Of a stretch of 64,000 nucleotides of DNA, positions 35,139-44,109 are shown in pieces. The notes beneath the pieces are model-generated. The model was not told where the DNA came from, did no database searches, and saw nothing but the letters and a program-made list of their open reading frames with translations. The stretch comes from Phycisphaerae bacterium (GTDB lineage Bacteria; Planctomycetota; Phycisphaerae; Sedimentisphaerales; Anaerobacaceae). Numbering within the stretch: position 1 is the first letter of the stretch; every line of letters begins with the position of its first letter. A program made the position numbers and the translations under genes. Location of the stretch: positions 1-64,000 of the forward strand of contig JAUVVQ010000006.1 in NCBI GenBank assembly GCA_030604525.1, read 5' to 3'.

Positions 35139-35309
35139 ATGGCAAAACGAAAAAAAGTGAAGAAGAAAAAAGTAGCAAAAAGAACAAAGAAGAAAACAAC
35201 CAAAAAGGCCAAGAAAAAAAAGAAAACAAAGAAGCGTAAAACAGTAAAGAAGAAAACAACGAAGCGTAAAACAGTAAAGAAGAAAAAGGCAAAGAAGAAA
35301 AAGAGATAA
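35139..35309 (+). CDS. Lysine-rich 56-residue protein (histone H1-like or leader peptide)
   Basis: ATG at 35139 follows AGGCGGTGAG closely; the frame stops at 35309. The 56-residue product has 34 Lys and 5 Arg, and otherwise only Ala, Thr, Val and the start Met; a short block (KRKTVKKK) recurs. Small proteins of this kind in planctomycetes and chlamydiae resemble the Lys-rich tail of histone H1 and are thought to bind DNA. Its place, 295 bp before the lysine-synthesis gene lysA and followed by hairpins and a terminator, also fits a lysine-sensing leader. Both are inferences. Confidence 0.7.
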   Translation: MAKRKKVKKKKVAKRTKKKTTKKAKKKKKTKKRKTVKKKTTKRKTVKKKKAKKKKR

Positions 35310-35377
35310 AACGACTGCTTAACCGGGATTTCCCGCATTAGTGCTTGAAGCAACTGGGTTTAGTTAACAAAAAAGGG

Positions 35378-35401
35378 GAATCTCGGCAGGAGATTCTTGC
35401 C
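35378..35401 (+). promoter_or_regulatory. Pair of mutually exclusive small hairpins downstream of the Lys-rich gene
   Basis: GAATCTC (35378-35384) can pair with GAGATTC (35390-35396); or GGCA (35385-35388) in that loop can pair with TGCC (35398-35401). The two cannot form together. Function unknown. Confidence 0.35.
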
Positions 35402-35403
35402 AA

Positions 35404-35446
35404 AAATGGAAGGCACCGCAGAAATGGCGGGGCCTTCCATTTTTTC
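35404..35446 (+). terminator. Strong intrinsic terminator between the Lys-rich gene and lysA
   Basis: AAATGGAAGGC (35404-35414) pairs with GCCTTCCATTT (35432-35442), with an inner CCGC/GCGG step, followed by TTTTT. It would end most transcripts from the Lys-rich gene before lysA. Confidence 0.85.
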
Positions 35447-35603
35447 ATTTCGCAATTAGTCTTCCATTTTTTTATGGCTCCAAGCCCACCCGGCAACCGG
35501 AAGATTCATTTGCAAAGGCGTGCAAGAATGCATATACTCTGCGTTGGGAAAGTATCAGTAGTTGTTTGAGTATATTCTCAATCTTGATGCAAAGGTTACG
35601 GGT

Positions 35604-36881
35604 ATGGATTATTTCAGGTACAAAGAAGGCAATCTTTTTGCTGAAGATGTAAATGTTGAGAAAATCGCAGCAAAGGTAGATACCCCCACCTATATTTATA
35701 GCTTGGCAACATTCAAAGAACATTTGCAAAAGATACAAAAAGCTTACAGCGAACTTTCACCTGCAATCTGCTTTTCAGTTAAGGCTTGCAGCAATATCAA
35801 TATACTTAAAAAATTAGTCCAGCTCGGCAGCGGCTTTGATATAGTCAGCGGAGGAGAGCTTTACAGGGTTCTCCAGGCAGGAGGTGATAGCTCAAAAGTT
35901 GTTTATGCAGGTGTCGGAAAAACTGATAAAGAAATCGTCGAATCACTCAAGGCTGATATCGGCTATTTTAATATCGAGTCGGAAGCAGAGCTTGAAAACC
36001 TGATTCGGCTTGCCAAACAACAGGGCAGAAAACCAAAAGCAGCGTTGCGGGTCAATCCCGATGTTGACCCTCAAACACATACTTATACCACTACCGGAAA
36101 GAAAGAGACTAAATTTGGAGTCGATATCGAACGTGCTGCAAAAGTATTTTCTGATTACGGCGATAACGATGCGGTGTCGCTTTGTGCAATCCATATCCAT
36201 CTTGGTTCAGCCGGTCATACAGTTGAGCCGTATAGAGAAGCGATAGAGAAGGTATTGAAACTGGTTGAGCGACTTCGTAACGACGGCTACAAGATAGAAG
36301 CGCTTGATATCGGCGGAGGATACGGAGCCGACTATATTACCGGCACCGCCCCTTCAGCGGCTGATTATGCATCCGTTATTGTGCCCCTCTTAAAAGGCAG
36401 GGATATTAAGCTCATCCTTGAACCCGGGGCGAGCATAGCCGCTAACGCAGCCATTCTGGTCACCCGCACCTTATACGTTAAAACAGGTGGAAGCAAAAAA
36501 TTCGTCATCGTTGATGCAGCTATGAATGATTTAATACGACCGCCTTTATACGGTGCGTTTCATTTCATCTGGCCAGCCCGGGTCGAACAAAAATATGAAC
36601 CAAAATACCGGGATAAGGATTTAAAACTCAAAGGTATGGAAGTCATCGATGTAGTCGGCCCTGTCTGTGAGGGAGCTGACTTTTTTGCAAAGGCCCGTGC
36701 CCTGCCGCCGGTAAAACGAGGCGACTTGCTGTCTATCTTCGCCGCCGGCGCCTATGGCTTTACAATGAGCAGTAATTATAATGGCCGTCGAAGGGCCGCT
36801 GAAGTCCTCGTTGACGGCACTCAATTTGAAGTAATCAGAAAACGCGAAACCTACGAAGACCTAACCGCTCTTGAACAATAA
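35604..36881 (+). CDS. lysA: Diaminopimelate decarboxylase
   Basis: 425 residues from ATG 35604; a TTG at 35562 adds 14 residues with no support. It is a PLP group IV decarboxylase: Lys in FSVKACSN (PLP lysine), HIHLGSAG, GGGYGAD, the EPGASIAANA loop and the CEGADF motif with the catalytic Cys. It turns meso-diaminopimelate into lysine and CO2. The Lys-rich gene and a terminator precede it, which raises the question of attenuation. Confidence 0.95.
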   Translation: MDYFRYKEGNLFAEDVNVEKIAAKVDTPTYIYSLATFKEHLQKIQKAYSELSPAICFSVKACSNINILKKLVQLGSGFDIVSGGELYRVLQAGGDSSKVVYAGVGKTDKEIVESLKADIGYFNIESEAELENLIRLAKQQGRKPKAALRVNPDVDPQTHTYTTTGKKETKFGVDIERAAKVFSDYGDNDAVSLCAIHIHLGSAGHTVEPYREAIEKVLKLVERLRNDGYKIEALDIGGGYGADYITGTAPSAADYASVIVPLLKGRDIKLILEPGASIAANAAILVTRTLYVKTGGSKKFVIVDAAMNDLIRPPLYGAFHFIWPARVEQKYEPKYRDKDLKLKGMEVIDVVGPVCEGADFFAKARALPPVKRGDLLSIFAAGAYGFTMSSNYNGRRRAAEVLVDGTQFEVIRKRETYEDLTALEQ

Positions 36882-36882
36882 T

Positions 36883-36903
36883 TCGTGACTCGTGACTCGA
36901 ATC
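36883..36903. repeat. Inverted repeat, left copy (GTGACTCG type)
   Basis: TCGTGACTCGTGACTCGAATC holds two tandem GTGACTCG units. The reverse complement of a related sequence is at 37710-37731, so the pair brackets the gene at 36912-37658. Confidence 0.55.
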
Positions 36904-36911
36904 TCAATTTA

Positions 36912-37658
36912 TTAACCACTAACAAAAACAGCTTTCAGGTAGGTAAATATTTTTGTCCACAACCACCAAAAGAGATATATACACGTAAGCAACGCCGCAA
37001 GAAAATAAATCCAATTCGGTATTTTTTTCATGCAACCTGCTATCCTCCCTCGTTTAGCAGGAGGAGCATTTTCCCCTTTTTCTGCTGACTCTTCGGGTGA
37101 TAATTTATCTCCGATTATTTTGACAAGGTCAGCTTTCATCTCATCAATTGATATAATAGTCATAATCTTGCAGTGAGCCATCAGTTCCCTCTGCTTGTCA
37201 TACAGATAATCAATTCTGTTGGGAGCGAATCGACCAAACAACCCTGCATCTACCCAGCGTTTTACATCGCTCACCCAAGCCGAACCATCCCTGACAAGTG
37301 CTACTCGGTCTTGTGGGTCATTGCCTGATACTGCAGAACTCTTAAAGAACTCTGTTGCTATAAAACAGCGTTTCTCGAACTCCTTGGATAATTGATGCCG
37401 GTTTGACTTGTCAACGTGGCTTATTAGAAGAAAACCGTAACAAATAAGGTTGGTCACGCATTCCAGTTCCGGGTCATCCACGTTAAGCCTAAACTTGGTT
37501 CGATTATATTCTTCATCAATTTGTGTCATTTCCATACCCAGTATTTTAACCGGAAACGGCTCAAATGGCAAATAATTATGCCTGTTTCCCCTTGATTGGC
37601 AGCCATAAAAAGTATAGTGAAATAATACTGTATAAGTGCTTAACTTTTGACAGTTCAC
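36912..37658 (-). CDS. Unknown tail-anchored membrane protein
   Basis: 248 residues, unrecognised. The N-terminal 200 residues are soluble and charged; a basic stretch (KRGRIAGCMKKIPN) is followed by a single hydrophobic segment of about 24 residues rich in Trp and aromatic residues, so it is a C-terminal anchor with the bulk in the cytoplasm. The GTG start at 37658 has no good ribosome site; ATG at 37535 (MEMTQID) is also possible, which would remove a Cys- and Tyr-rich start unlike the rest. It lies alone between inverted GTGACTCG repeats. Confidence 0.55.
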   Translation of the reverse strand: MNCQKLSTYTVLFHYTFYGCQSRGNRHNYLPFEPFPVKILGMEMTQIDEEYNRTKFRLNVDDPELECVTNLICYGFLLISHVDKSNRHQLSKEFEKRCFIATEFFKSSAVSGNDPQDRVALVRDGSAWVSDVKRWVDAGLFGRFAPNRIDYLYDKQRELMAHCKIMTIISIDEMKADLVKIIGDKLSPEESAEKGENAPPAKRGRIAGCMKKIPNWIYFLAALLTCIYLFWWLWTKIFTYLKAVFVSG

Positions 37659-37709
37659 TCTGCTTGGCTTGGGTGCGGTGATGTTAGGAAAAAGTCATAT
37701 TTCGTAAAG

Positions 37710-37731
37710 CGAGTCACGAGCCACGAGCCAC
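37710..37731. repeat. Inverted repeat, right copy
   Basis: CGAGTCACGAGCCACGAGCC plus AC; its reverse complement is similar to the repeat at 36883-36903, with GTGGCTCG units instead of some GTGACTCG units. Confidence 0.5.
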
Positions 37732-37735
37732 AAAA

Positions 37736-39073
37736 TCACAGGTGTCTTTCGACAAAGTCGGTGTCAATTTTGCCTTTTGCGAAGAGGTTATGTGAGATAA
37801 TCTCCTGACAGGCGGGGATAGAAGTCTTGATGGGTTCGATGACAAATTCACTTAACGCCCTTTTCATCGTAGCGATGGCTTCGGTGCGCGTCCTCTGATG
37901 AACAATAACTTTTGCAATCATCGAATCGTAATTCGGTGATACGTTCCAGCCCTGATAGGCGCAGGAATCGACTCGGACACCGGGGCCGCCCGGCGGGATA
38001 TATCTTTCAATTCTACCGGGGCAGGGAGCAAAATTGTTTTCGGGGTCCTCTGCGTTAATTCTGCACTCTATCGCCACGCCGGTGTGTTTGATATCCCTTT
38101 GTTCAATTTCGAGTTCTTTGCCGCTTGCAACTTCCAACTGTAACTTAATCAAATCTCTGCCTGTAACCATCTCAGTTACCGGGTGTTCAACCTGAATTCT
38201 GGTATTGACTTCGATGAAGTAAAATTTATTGTCCTTATCCAGAAGGAACTCGACCGTCGCTGCATTGCTGTATTTCGCTTTTTTTATGATTCTCAAGGCC
38301 GCTTCGCAAAGTTTTTCTCTGGTTCTTTCATCAAGGACGGGGCAGGGAGACTCTTCGACCATTTTCTGATGTCTTCGCTGAATCGTACAATCTCTCTCAT
38401 AGAAATGCAGGGCATTGCCTTTTTCATCAGCCATAATCTGCACCTCAACATGCCGCGGTTTAATAATGAATTTTTCCAGGTACATAGTCCCGTCACCGAA
38501 GGCGGCTTTTGCTTCCGCACCGGCAGACTTAAAAGCGGAGCGTAAATTTTCTTCATTATGAACAATTCTCATCCCCCTGCCGCCCCCGCCTGAAACAGCC
38601 TTCATCATCAATGGATAACCAATTCCCTCGGCAACTTTTACAGCATCATCTATATCTTCGATGATACCTTCCGAACCGGGAACAATGGGGACGTCCGCCT
38701 TTTTCGCGAGCTTGCGAGCTTGGACTTTATCACCGAGCAATTGCATCGCCTCCGGGCTCGGACCTATAAACTTTATTCCACAATCACGACATATCTTCGC
38801 AAAGTTTATATTCTCCGCTAAAAAACCATAGCCGGGATGAATAGCTTCGACATCGCCGATTTCCGCAGCGCTTAAAATACGCGAGATATCCAGATAACTT
38901 GCAGACGGACTCGCCGGTCCAATACAAACCGTCTCATCGGCAAGCCGCAGGTAAGATGCATCTTTGTCAGCTTCCGAATAAATCACAACAGTTTCAATAT
39001 CAAGCTCGCGACAAGCACGGATGATACGAAGAGCAATTTCTCCACGGTTTGCTATTAGTATTCTTGAAAACAT
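37736..39073 (-). CDS. accC: Acetyl-CoA carboxylase biotin carboxylase subunit
   Basis: 445 residues, ATP-grasp. It has LIANRGEIA (7-15), the [10 protein letters not shown] motif, the Gly-rich [12 protein letters not shown] lid and [14 protein letters not shown], all key ATP, bicarbonate and metal sites. It carboxylates biotin on AccB, the first step of fatty acid synthesis. It follows accB by 87 bp on the same strand. Confidence 0.97.
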   Translation of the reverse strand: MFSRILIANRGEIALRIIRACRELDIETVVIYSEADKDASYLRLADETVCIGPASPSASYLDISRILSAAEIGDVEAIHPGYGFLAENINFAKICRDCGIKFIGPSPEAMQLLGDKVQARKLAKKADVPIVPGSEGIIEDIDDAVKVAEGIGYPLMMKAVSGGGGRGMRIVHNEENLRSAFKSAGAEAKAAFGDGTMYLEKFIIKPRHVEVQIMADEKGNALHFYERDCTIQRRHQKMVEESPCPVLDERTREKLCEAALRIIKKAKYSNAATVEFLLDKDNKFYFIEVNTRIQVEHPVTEMVTGRDLIKLQLEVASGKELEIEQRDIKHTGVAIECRINAEDPENNFAPCPGRIERYIPPGGPGVRVDSCAYQGWNVSPNYDSMIAKVIVHQRTRTEAIATMKRALSEFVIEPIKTSIPACQEIISHNLFAKGKIDTDFVERHL

Positions 39074-39160
39074 TATATCTAAACTGAAAAAGCTTCCTCG
39101 AAAAAATTAAAACTATAAAACCTGATAAGCTAAAGACATCAAAACATTTCCAGCGTAACT

Positions 39161-39664
39161 TTAATCAGGTTTAACTCTAAAAAGCGGCTGACCATATTCA
39201 ACAGCTTGCCCATTTTCGGCAAGAACCGCGACAATGGTTCCGCTTATTTCAGCTTGTATCTCATTCATAACTTTCATCGCTTCGACTATACAAACAACTC
39301 TCTGGATGTCAACGTGTGTGCCAACTTCGACGTAACTGTCGGAATCCGGACTGGGTTGAGTATAGAAAGTCCCAACAAGGGGTGATTTTATTTCTACTAA
39401 GTCTTCCTGCTCCGCAGCAGTTTTCTTTACCTCATCTGAAGCAGAGGAGCTTTTAGAATTATCAGAAGCAGCCGGCTGAACCGGCACATTCGGATTTATC
39501 ACCTGTAACGGAGTTACAGAAGGACCTTCGGCCCGCTGGGGTTCAAATCGCTTCAAAGACACTTTATCATCACCATGCTGTATCTCAACTTCGAGGAGGT
39601 CGTTTTCATTCATTATCTTTATAAGCTCTTTGATTTTTTTCAAATCGGAATCTTTTTGGGCCAT
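39161..39664 (-). CDS. accB: Biotin carboxyl carrier protein of acetyl-CoA carboxylase
   Basis: 167 residues. The C-terminal biotinyl domain has the VEAMKVMNE site, with the Lys of A-M-K that carries biotin. The middle is an Ala-, Ser- and Pro-rich linker, as in the family. GGAAAGGAAG lies before the start. accC follows. Confidence 0.96.
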   Translation of the reverse strand: MAQKDSDLKKIKELIKIMNENDLLEVEIQHGDDKVSLKRFEPQRAEGPSVTPLQVINPNVPVQPAASDNSKSSSASDEVKKTAAEQEDLVEIKSPLVGTFYTQPSPDSDSYVEVGTHVDIQRVVCIVEAMKVMNEIQAEISGTIVAVLAENGQAVEYGQPLFRVKPD

Positions 39665-40010
39665 TGTTTCTTCCTTTCCGGCTCTTTAACAGGCATCTGA
39701 GCTTCTTCTATGACCTTCATAAGCCCCCCTGGAGGCCTAATTAAGCCATAGATGTCCCTCGCCAAAGAGACCAAAACCACTCTAAAGCCAAGTAGTATAA
39801 TCGCAATGCAAGCTTTTGTAAACAATTTTCGGAAACCCCGCACCCGTCACAGACTGTCAATAGGAGCTAATAATGGTTTTTTAGTTTTTGACACAACGGC
39901 TTAACATTTCTGATATTTATGTTATGATAGCTGTCTTCGGACGGGTAGATTTTGTTTCATAAGTTATTATCCTTAATCAGAAGTTAAGACTTAAATAAGC
40001 AGGAGGTTTT
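39665..40010. other. Divergent intergenic region between accB and the methionine gene
   Basis: About 346 bp. It holds the promoter candidate at 39888-39916 for the right-hand gene. An 67-residue frame on the minus strand (39640-39843) overlaps accB and has no recognisable protein, so I leave it out. I see no SAM riboswitch. Confidence 0.5.
39888..39916 (+). promoter_or_regulatory. Candidate promoter of the methyltransferase/MTHFR gene
   Basis: TTGACA (39888-39893), 17-nt spacer, TGATAT (39911-39916), about 95 bp before the ATG at 40011, which has AGGAGG upstream. Confidence 0.5.
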
Positions 40011-41879
40011 ATGACAACAAGACATAAACTCAGAGATTTGCTTTCAAAACAGGTAGTGCTCGGCGACGGCGCTATGGGAACGATGCTTTATCAACACGGA
40101 GTATTTTTAAATACCTGTTTCGATGAGCTTAATCTCACAAAACCTAATCTGGTTCGAAGGGTTCACGATGATTACGTTAAGGCCGGTGTCGATTTTATAG
40201 AAACAAATACATTCGGAGCCAATGAGTTCAAACTCGGCAAATTCGGCCTTGCAGATAAAGAAGAACAAATCAATCACGCAGCTGTAGAGCTCGCTCGCAC
40301 ATCTGCCGGTTCGGAAATTATGGTTGCAGGTTCAATCGGTCCGTTAGGCAGAGAGATTGCACCTTATGGAAGACTTCCACGAGAAAAGGCAAAACAGGCA
40401 TTCAAGAGACAGGCAGCAGCCCTGGTTGACGCTGGTGCGGATTTTCTAATCCTGGAAACTTTCTCAAGCACAATAGAGTTACTGCTTGCAATCCGCGCCG
40501 TTCGGGAAATTACGGATGTCGACCTTATTGCACAAATGACAGTTAATGAAAAAAATGAAACTATCTACGGCAAACATATAGATGAGGCGATAAGCAAAAT
40601 ATCAGAAGAGCAGGTAACAGCAGTAGGTATGAACTGTTCAGTCGGACCTTCCCAAATGCTGGATGGGCTTGAGTTGATTACCAAAGTTACGGATAAACCC
40701 ATATCTATACAGCCGAATGCCGGGCTGCCACGTGAAGTAGAAGGAAGAACTTTATATATGTGCACTCCCGAATACTTAGCTGAATATGCAAAACGCTTCT
40801 TCGAGAAGGGAGCTAAAATAATCGGCGGCTGCTGCGGAACAACTCCAGAGCAAATAGCTGAAATAGTAAGAACAATCAGAGCTCTTGATAAAGCAACAAC
40901 CCGCCTGAGAAAAATAAAGAAAAAAACCATTAAAGCTGTTCCAAAGAAAGCTGAAGTCCCTGAACCTCAACCTTTGGAACAACGCTCCGAATGGGGCAGA
41001 AAATTAGTAACCGGTAAAAAGGTAACCACAATAGAAATCACTCCGCCCAGAGGTGTAAACACCAAAACAATAGTTGAAAAAGCCAGACTATGTTCTGGGC
41101 ACGGGATAGATGCAATCAACATTCCTGACGGGCCTCGAGCAAGTTTGCTGCTTTCTCCGCTGGTGACAGCAATGCAAATTCAGCAGCAGGCGGAAATAGA
41201 AACCATTCTTCACGTTTGCTGCCGTGACAGGAATCTTATCGGTATGCAGTCAGATATGCTCGGTGCCTCGGCAATAGGAGTACATAATACCCTTATTGTT
41301 ACCGGAGACCCTCCAAAATCAGGCGACTATCCAGAGGCGACAGGCGTATTCGATTTAGATTCGATAGCATTCGCAGCAGCAGTTAATAATCTAAACAAGG
41401 GCATTGATATTGGAGGCAGCAATTTTGCCCCGCCGACCCGCCTTACCATAGGAGTTGGCGCTAATCCTGTGGCGGCAGATTTGGAACGTGAAATCGACAG
41501 ATTCAAACAAAAAGTCAAGGCAGGCGCAGAATTCGCAATAACTCAGCCGGTTTTCGATATCCAGATGCTTTTTGATTTCCTTGAAGCAATAAAAGATTAT
41601 CGGATACCAACAATAGCAGGAATCTGGCCCTTTACAAGCTACAAAAATGCAGAGTTTATGGCCAATGAAGTTCCAGGGGTAGTTGTCCCGGAAAACCTCC
41701 TGAAGCGAATGAGTAAAGCAAAAACAAAAAAAGAAAGCAAGGCCTCAGGTGTAACAATTGCAAGAGAGATGATAGAACAAATCAAGGACAGTGTTGAAGG
41801 ATTTGCGGTAAGTGCACCATTTGGAAACGTTAAAATAGCTTTGGCAACGCTTGGTAAAATTGATATCGAAGAAATCTGA
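40011..41879 (+). CDS. Fused homocysteine S-methyltransferase / methylenetetrahydrofolate reductase
   Basis: 622 residues. Residues 1-290 form a homocysteine-binding barrel with DGAMGTML, NTFGANE, MNCSVG and the GGCCGT zinc cysteines. A Lys-rich linker (about 295-325) leads to an MTHFR barrel (about 330-620) with TIEITPPRG, the DGPRAS segment and LIVTGDPPK. This is the YitJ-type fusion, in which methyl-THF made by one half may feed methyl transfer to homocysteine. Such fusions lack the cobalamin domain. Some neighbours of this family act with a separate corrinoid protein; none is in the window. Confidence 0.92.
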   Translation: MTTRHKLRDLLSKQVVLGDGAMGTMLYQHGVFLNTCFDELNLTKPNLVRRVHDDYVKAGVDFIETNTFGANEFKLGKFGLADKEEQINHAAVELARTSAGSEIMVAGSIGPLGREIAPYGRLPREKAKQAFKRQAAALVDAGADFLILETFSSTIELLLAIRAVREITDVDLIAQMTVNEKNETIYGKHIDEAISKISEEQVTAVGMNCSVGPSQMLDGLELITKVTDKPISIQPNAGLPREVEGRTLYMCTPEYLAEYAKRFFEKGAKIIGGCCGTTPEQIAEIVRTIRALDKATTRLRKIKKKTIKAVPKKAEVPEPQPLEQRSEWGRKLVTGKKVTTIEITPPRGVNTKTIVEKARLCSGHGIDAINIPDGPRASLLLSPLVTAMQIQQQAEIETILHVCCRDRNLIGMQSDMLGASAIGVHNTLIVTGDPPKSGDYPEATGVFDLDSIAFAAAVNNLNKGIDIGGSNFAPPTRLTIGVGANPVAADLEREIDRFKQKVKAGAEFAITQPVFDIQMLFDFLEAIKDYRIPTIAGIWPFTSYKNAEFMANEVPGVVVPENLLKRMSKAKTKKESKASGVTIAREMIEQIKDSVEGFAVSAPFGNVKIALATLGKIDIEEI

Positions 41880-41964
41880 CTAAATCCTGCGAACTTCGGC
41901 ATTTAACAAAATTGTCGTCAAATACCGCTTAACTTTTACCAGAATATCAAGTCCTCTGCGAGCA

Positions 41965-43224
41965 TTACAATATCTCAAAACCGATTAATGTAACATCGTC
42001 AAACTCGGAAGGGTCCACCGTTCTGTTTTGCGCAATATTATTGAACCTGTCGGCCAATTCCGTAATCGATAAATCTTTCAATTCACAAAATTCCTTCGAG
42101 AAAACAAAGCCCTTCTTTTCATCAAAATTACCTATAATCGGCTCGGCACCATCAGAGTAAAGCAGCAGCTTGTCACCAGACGCTAATTGAACGGTTTTTT
42201 GAACATACTCAGCTTCCTGAAAAATGCCCACAAGAGGTCCGTCAATCTTCAACTGTCGGGGTTCTGAGCCGGACCTTATAAGTATCGGATGAGGATGACC
42301 TGCTCGGGAAAATGTAAGTTCAAAAGTCTCTGTATTCAGCAAAGCGTAGCAGCAAGTGGCAAACTGGTATCCGGACAATCTTTGAGCTGTCATCCGGACA
42401 TTGAGATTTTTAATCACTTCTGCAGGAGAGAATATTTTATAATTATTCTCAAGAGTCTGCTTCAGAACCAGGGTTTGCTTCAGAAATATTGTCAGCAGTG
42501 CGGCAGGAATACCGTGACCAACCACATCAGCGAGACAAAAACCGATATGATTTTCATCGACCCTTACCACGTCATAGATGTCACCCGAAACCCATTCGGC
42601 AGGCAGGAAAACCTTAGAGCATCTCACCTTTTCCGAATTCGGCAACTGGTCGGGGAGAAAATCTCGTTGAACCAAACCCGCCAGACGAAGTTGCTCCGCC
42701 AGGTTATCAACAAGTGTCTCTGTCACACAAAGTTGCTCAGAAAGCGGAGCGGTTCCGGTTTCCGGGGTTTCTTTGGGTGGAGTTGCCGGCTTGACGGTAA
42801 TTTCGGAACCCTTCTTACGATACGCAAGATTCAGACTGATTCTAACCCAAAGGTCATCTATCGATATGCTCTCCGTTTTGTTTGTCAATGCAAAACTTCT
42901 CACCGGCGCACGCGCCAAAACGAAACTTTTAACAGGTAACTCGTGGTGGTCACCAAGAACAATCGTTCCGACACCTTCCCGCTCCAGTGTTTCTATTATT
43001 CGTGGCAGCTTATGCTGCTGTAAACTTCCCAGGTCCTGGGTATCAATAATAACGGTTCCCACGAGATTCAGACGGTCCTGCACTTTACTGAATTCATCCA
43101 GCGGCAACAACAAAAAAGAAAGCTTTCCGTGTTTTAGCAGCCGTTTTATTTCATACGGCATCCGACCTTGATCTGTCAAAAATATGACATCAGTAAATAT
43201 ATTTGTCTTCGTGGCGGTTTCCAT
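41965..43224 (-). CDS. SpoIIE/RsbU-type PP2C serine phosphatase with N-terminal receiver-like domain
   Basis: 419 residues. The N-terminal part (about 1-140) has the alternation of a degenerate receiver domain (VIFLTDQGR, VGTVIIDTQDL, GTIVLGDH) but lacks a clear acidic pocket, so it probably is not phosphorylated. A helical linker leads to a SpoIIE domain (190-419) with the metal acids GDIYDV, ADVVGHG and EFDDVTLI. It would dephosphorylate a STAS protein such as that at 15945-16313, but the partner is inferred. The helix before the domain can relay input, as in RsbU. Confidence 0.88.
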   Translation of the reverse strand: METATKTNIFTDVIFLTDQGRMPYEIKRLLKHGKLSFLLLPLDEFSKVQDRLNLVGTVIIDTQDLGSLQQHKLPRIIETLEREGVGTIVLGDHHELPVKSFVLARAPVRSFALTNKTESISIDDLWVRISLNLAYRKKGSEITVKPATPPKETPETGTAPLSEQLCVTETLVDNLAEQLRLAGLVQRDFLPDQLPNSEKVRCSKVFLPAEWVSGDIYDVVRVDENHIGFCLADVVGHGIPAALLTIFLKQTLVLKQTLENNYKIFSPAEVIKNLNVRMTAQRLSGYQFATCCYALLNTETFELTFSRAGHPHPILIRSGSEPRQLKIDGPLVGIFQEAEYVQKTVQLASGDKLLLYSDGAEPIIGNFDEKKGFVFSKEFCELKDLSITELADRFNNIAQNRTVDPSEFDDVTLIGFEIL

Positions 43225-43328
43225 AACTTCTGACCCTATAAGTCTGTAATCTATTCGTGCTGTTTAATGGACAATTTCTTTTATGTTTTTGAGCATAAAT
43301 TTTCTAATCATAAAATAATTTATACTTT

Positions 43329-44102
43329 CTAATTCACCTGGTTACCTGAGCGGATTCCCGTTTTCAGACGCAAGTTTATAGCTCTGATTCTATCTTCGAT
43401 ATTCAGACGCTCAGAAATATCACGGGCTGCTCCAACAACTGCAATGTCATTACCTTTTTCATTTTTAATTACCGACTCTGCAACAGAAACAGGGAAACCT
43501 GTTCCATCTTTTCTTTTGTGATAAGATACCGCAGAAGCTTCACCGCCCCGGCTATCTTCAAACAGGATGTCTCTGCTCTGGTTTATAACCTCATCCTTTG
43601 CATATCCATAAGTTTCGCAAAAAGCTTCGTTTACAAAAACAATTTTCCCCTGCATATCCGTAATAAAAACGCTATCCGAGGTGCTTCTGACCGCAGCAGA
43701 GAGCAACTGTAACTGTTCTGCATTTTTCTTGTATTTGATAGCGTTTTCAATTGTTATGGGTACAGTTCGCAGATAATTTTGCTGCAGGTCTTTTATCAGG
43801 TAATCATAAGCCCCGGCCTTCCAGGCCTTAATCGCAACCTGTTCATCGCCGCTGCCTGTTACAATAATAACAGGGATATCATCTATTATTTTGAGAATAT
43901 CAAAAGCGGTGCCATCTCCAAGATAATAGTCCGCTATAACAACATCGAATTTCCGGGAAGCCAATAATTCCTTTGCTTCACTCACAGATTCGGCCTCTTC
44001 GCACTCGTATGGAAGCTGTTCCTTTTCGAACAGCCGAATCAAAGATTTCCTGTCAACACTGTCATCTTCGAGTAACAAAACCTTATATTTTAACTCTTTC
44101 AT
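43329..44102 (-). CDS. Response regulator with PAS domain
   Basis: 257 residues: a receiver domain (1-125) with E12-D13-D14, the phosphoacceptor Asp58 (VVIADYY), T83/Lys in DYLIKDL, then a PAS domain (about 133-250) with the TDMQGKIVFVNEAFCE start and DISERLN end. There is no DNA-binding or enzymatic output. It starts 7 bp after the kinase gene at 44110-46074, so the pair forms one unit; it may act as a kinase-tuning or phosphorelay component. Confidence 0.9.
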   Translation of the reverse strand: MKELKYKVLLLEDDSVDRKSLIRLFEKEQLPYECEEAESVSEAKELLASRKFDVVIADYYLGDGTAFDILKIIDDIPVIIVTGSGDEQVAIKAWKAGAYDYLIKDLQQNYLRTVPITIENAIKYKKNAEQLQLLSAAVRSTSDSVFITDMQGKIVFVNEAFCETYGYAKDEVINQSRDILFEDSRGGEASAVSYHKRKDGTGFPVSVAESVIKNEKGNDIAVVGAARDISERLNIEDRIRAINLRLKTGIRSGNQVN

Positions 44103-44109
44103 ATACTTC

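Noticed and set aside
35062-35353. Phe/Leu-rich frames on the minus strand opposite the Lys-rich gene
   Set aside because: The antisense of AAA/AAG codons always reads as Phe and Leu; the plus frame has the ribosome site.
35310-35603. Lysine riboswitch (L-box) before lysA
   Set aside because: The conserved L-box segments are not visible; only simple hairpins and a terminator are.
39640-39843. 67-codon minus frame before accB
   Set aside because: It overlaps the accB start, has no ribosome site or recognisable protein, and accB has its own GGAAAGGAAG.
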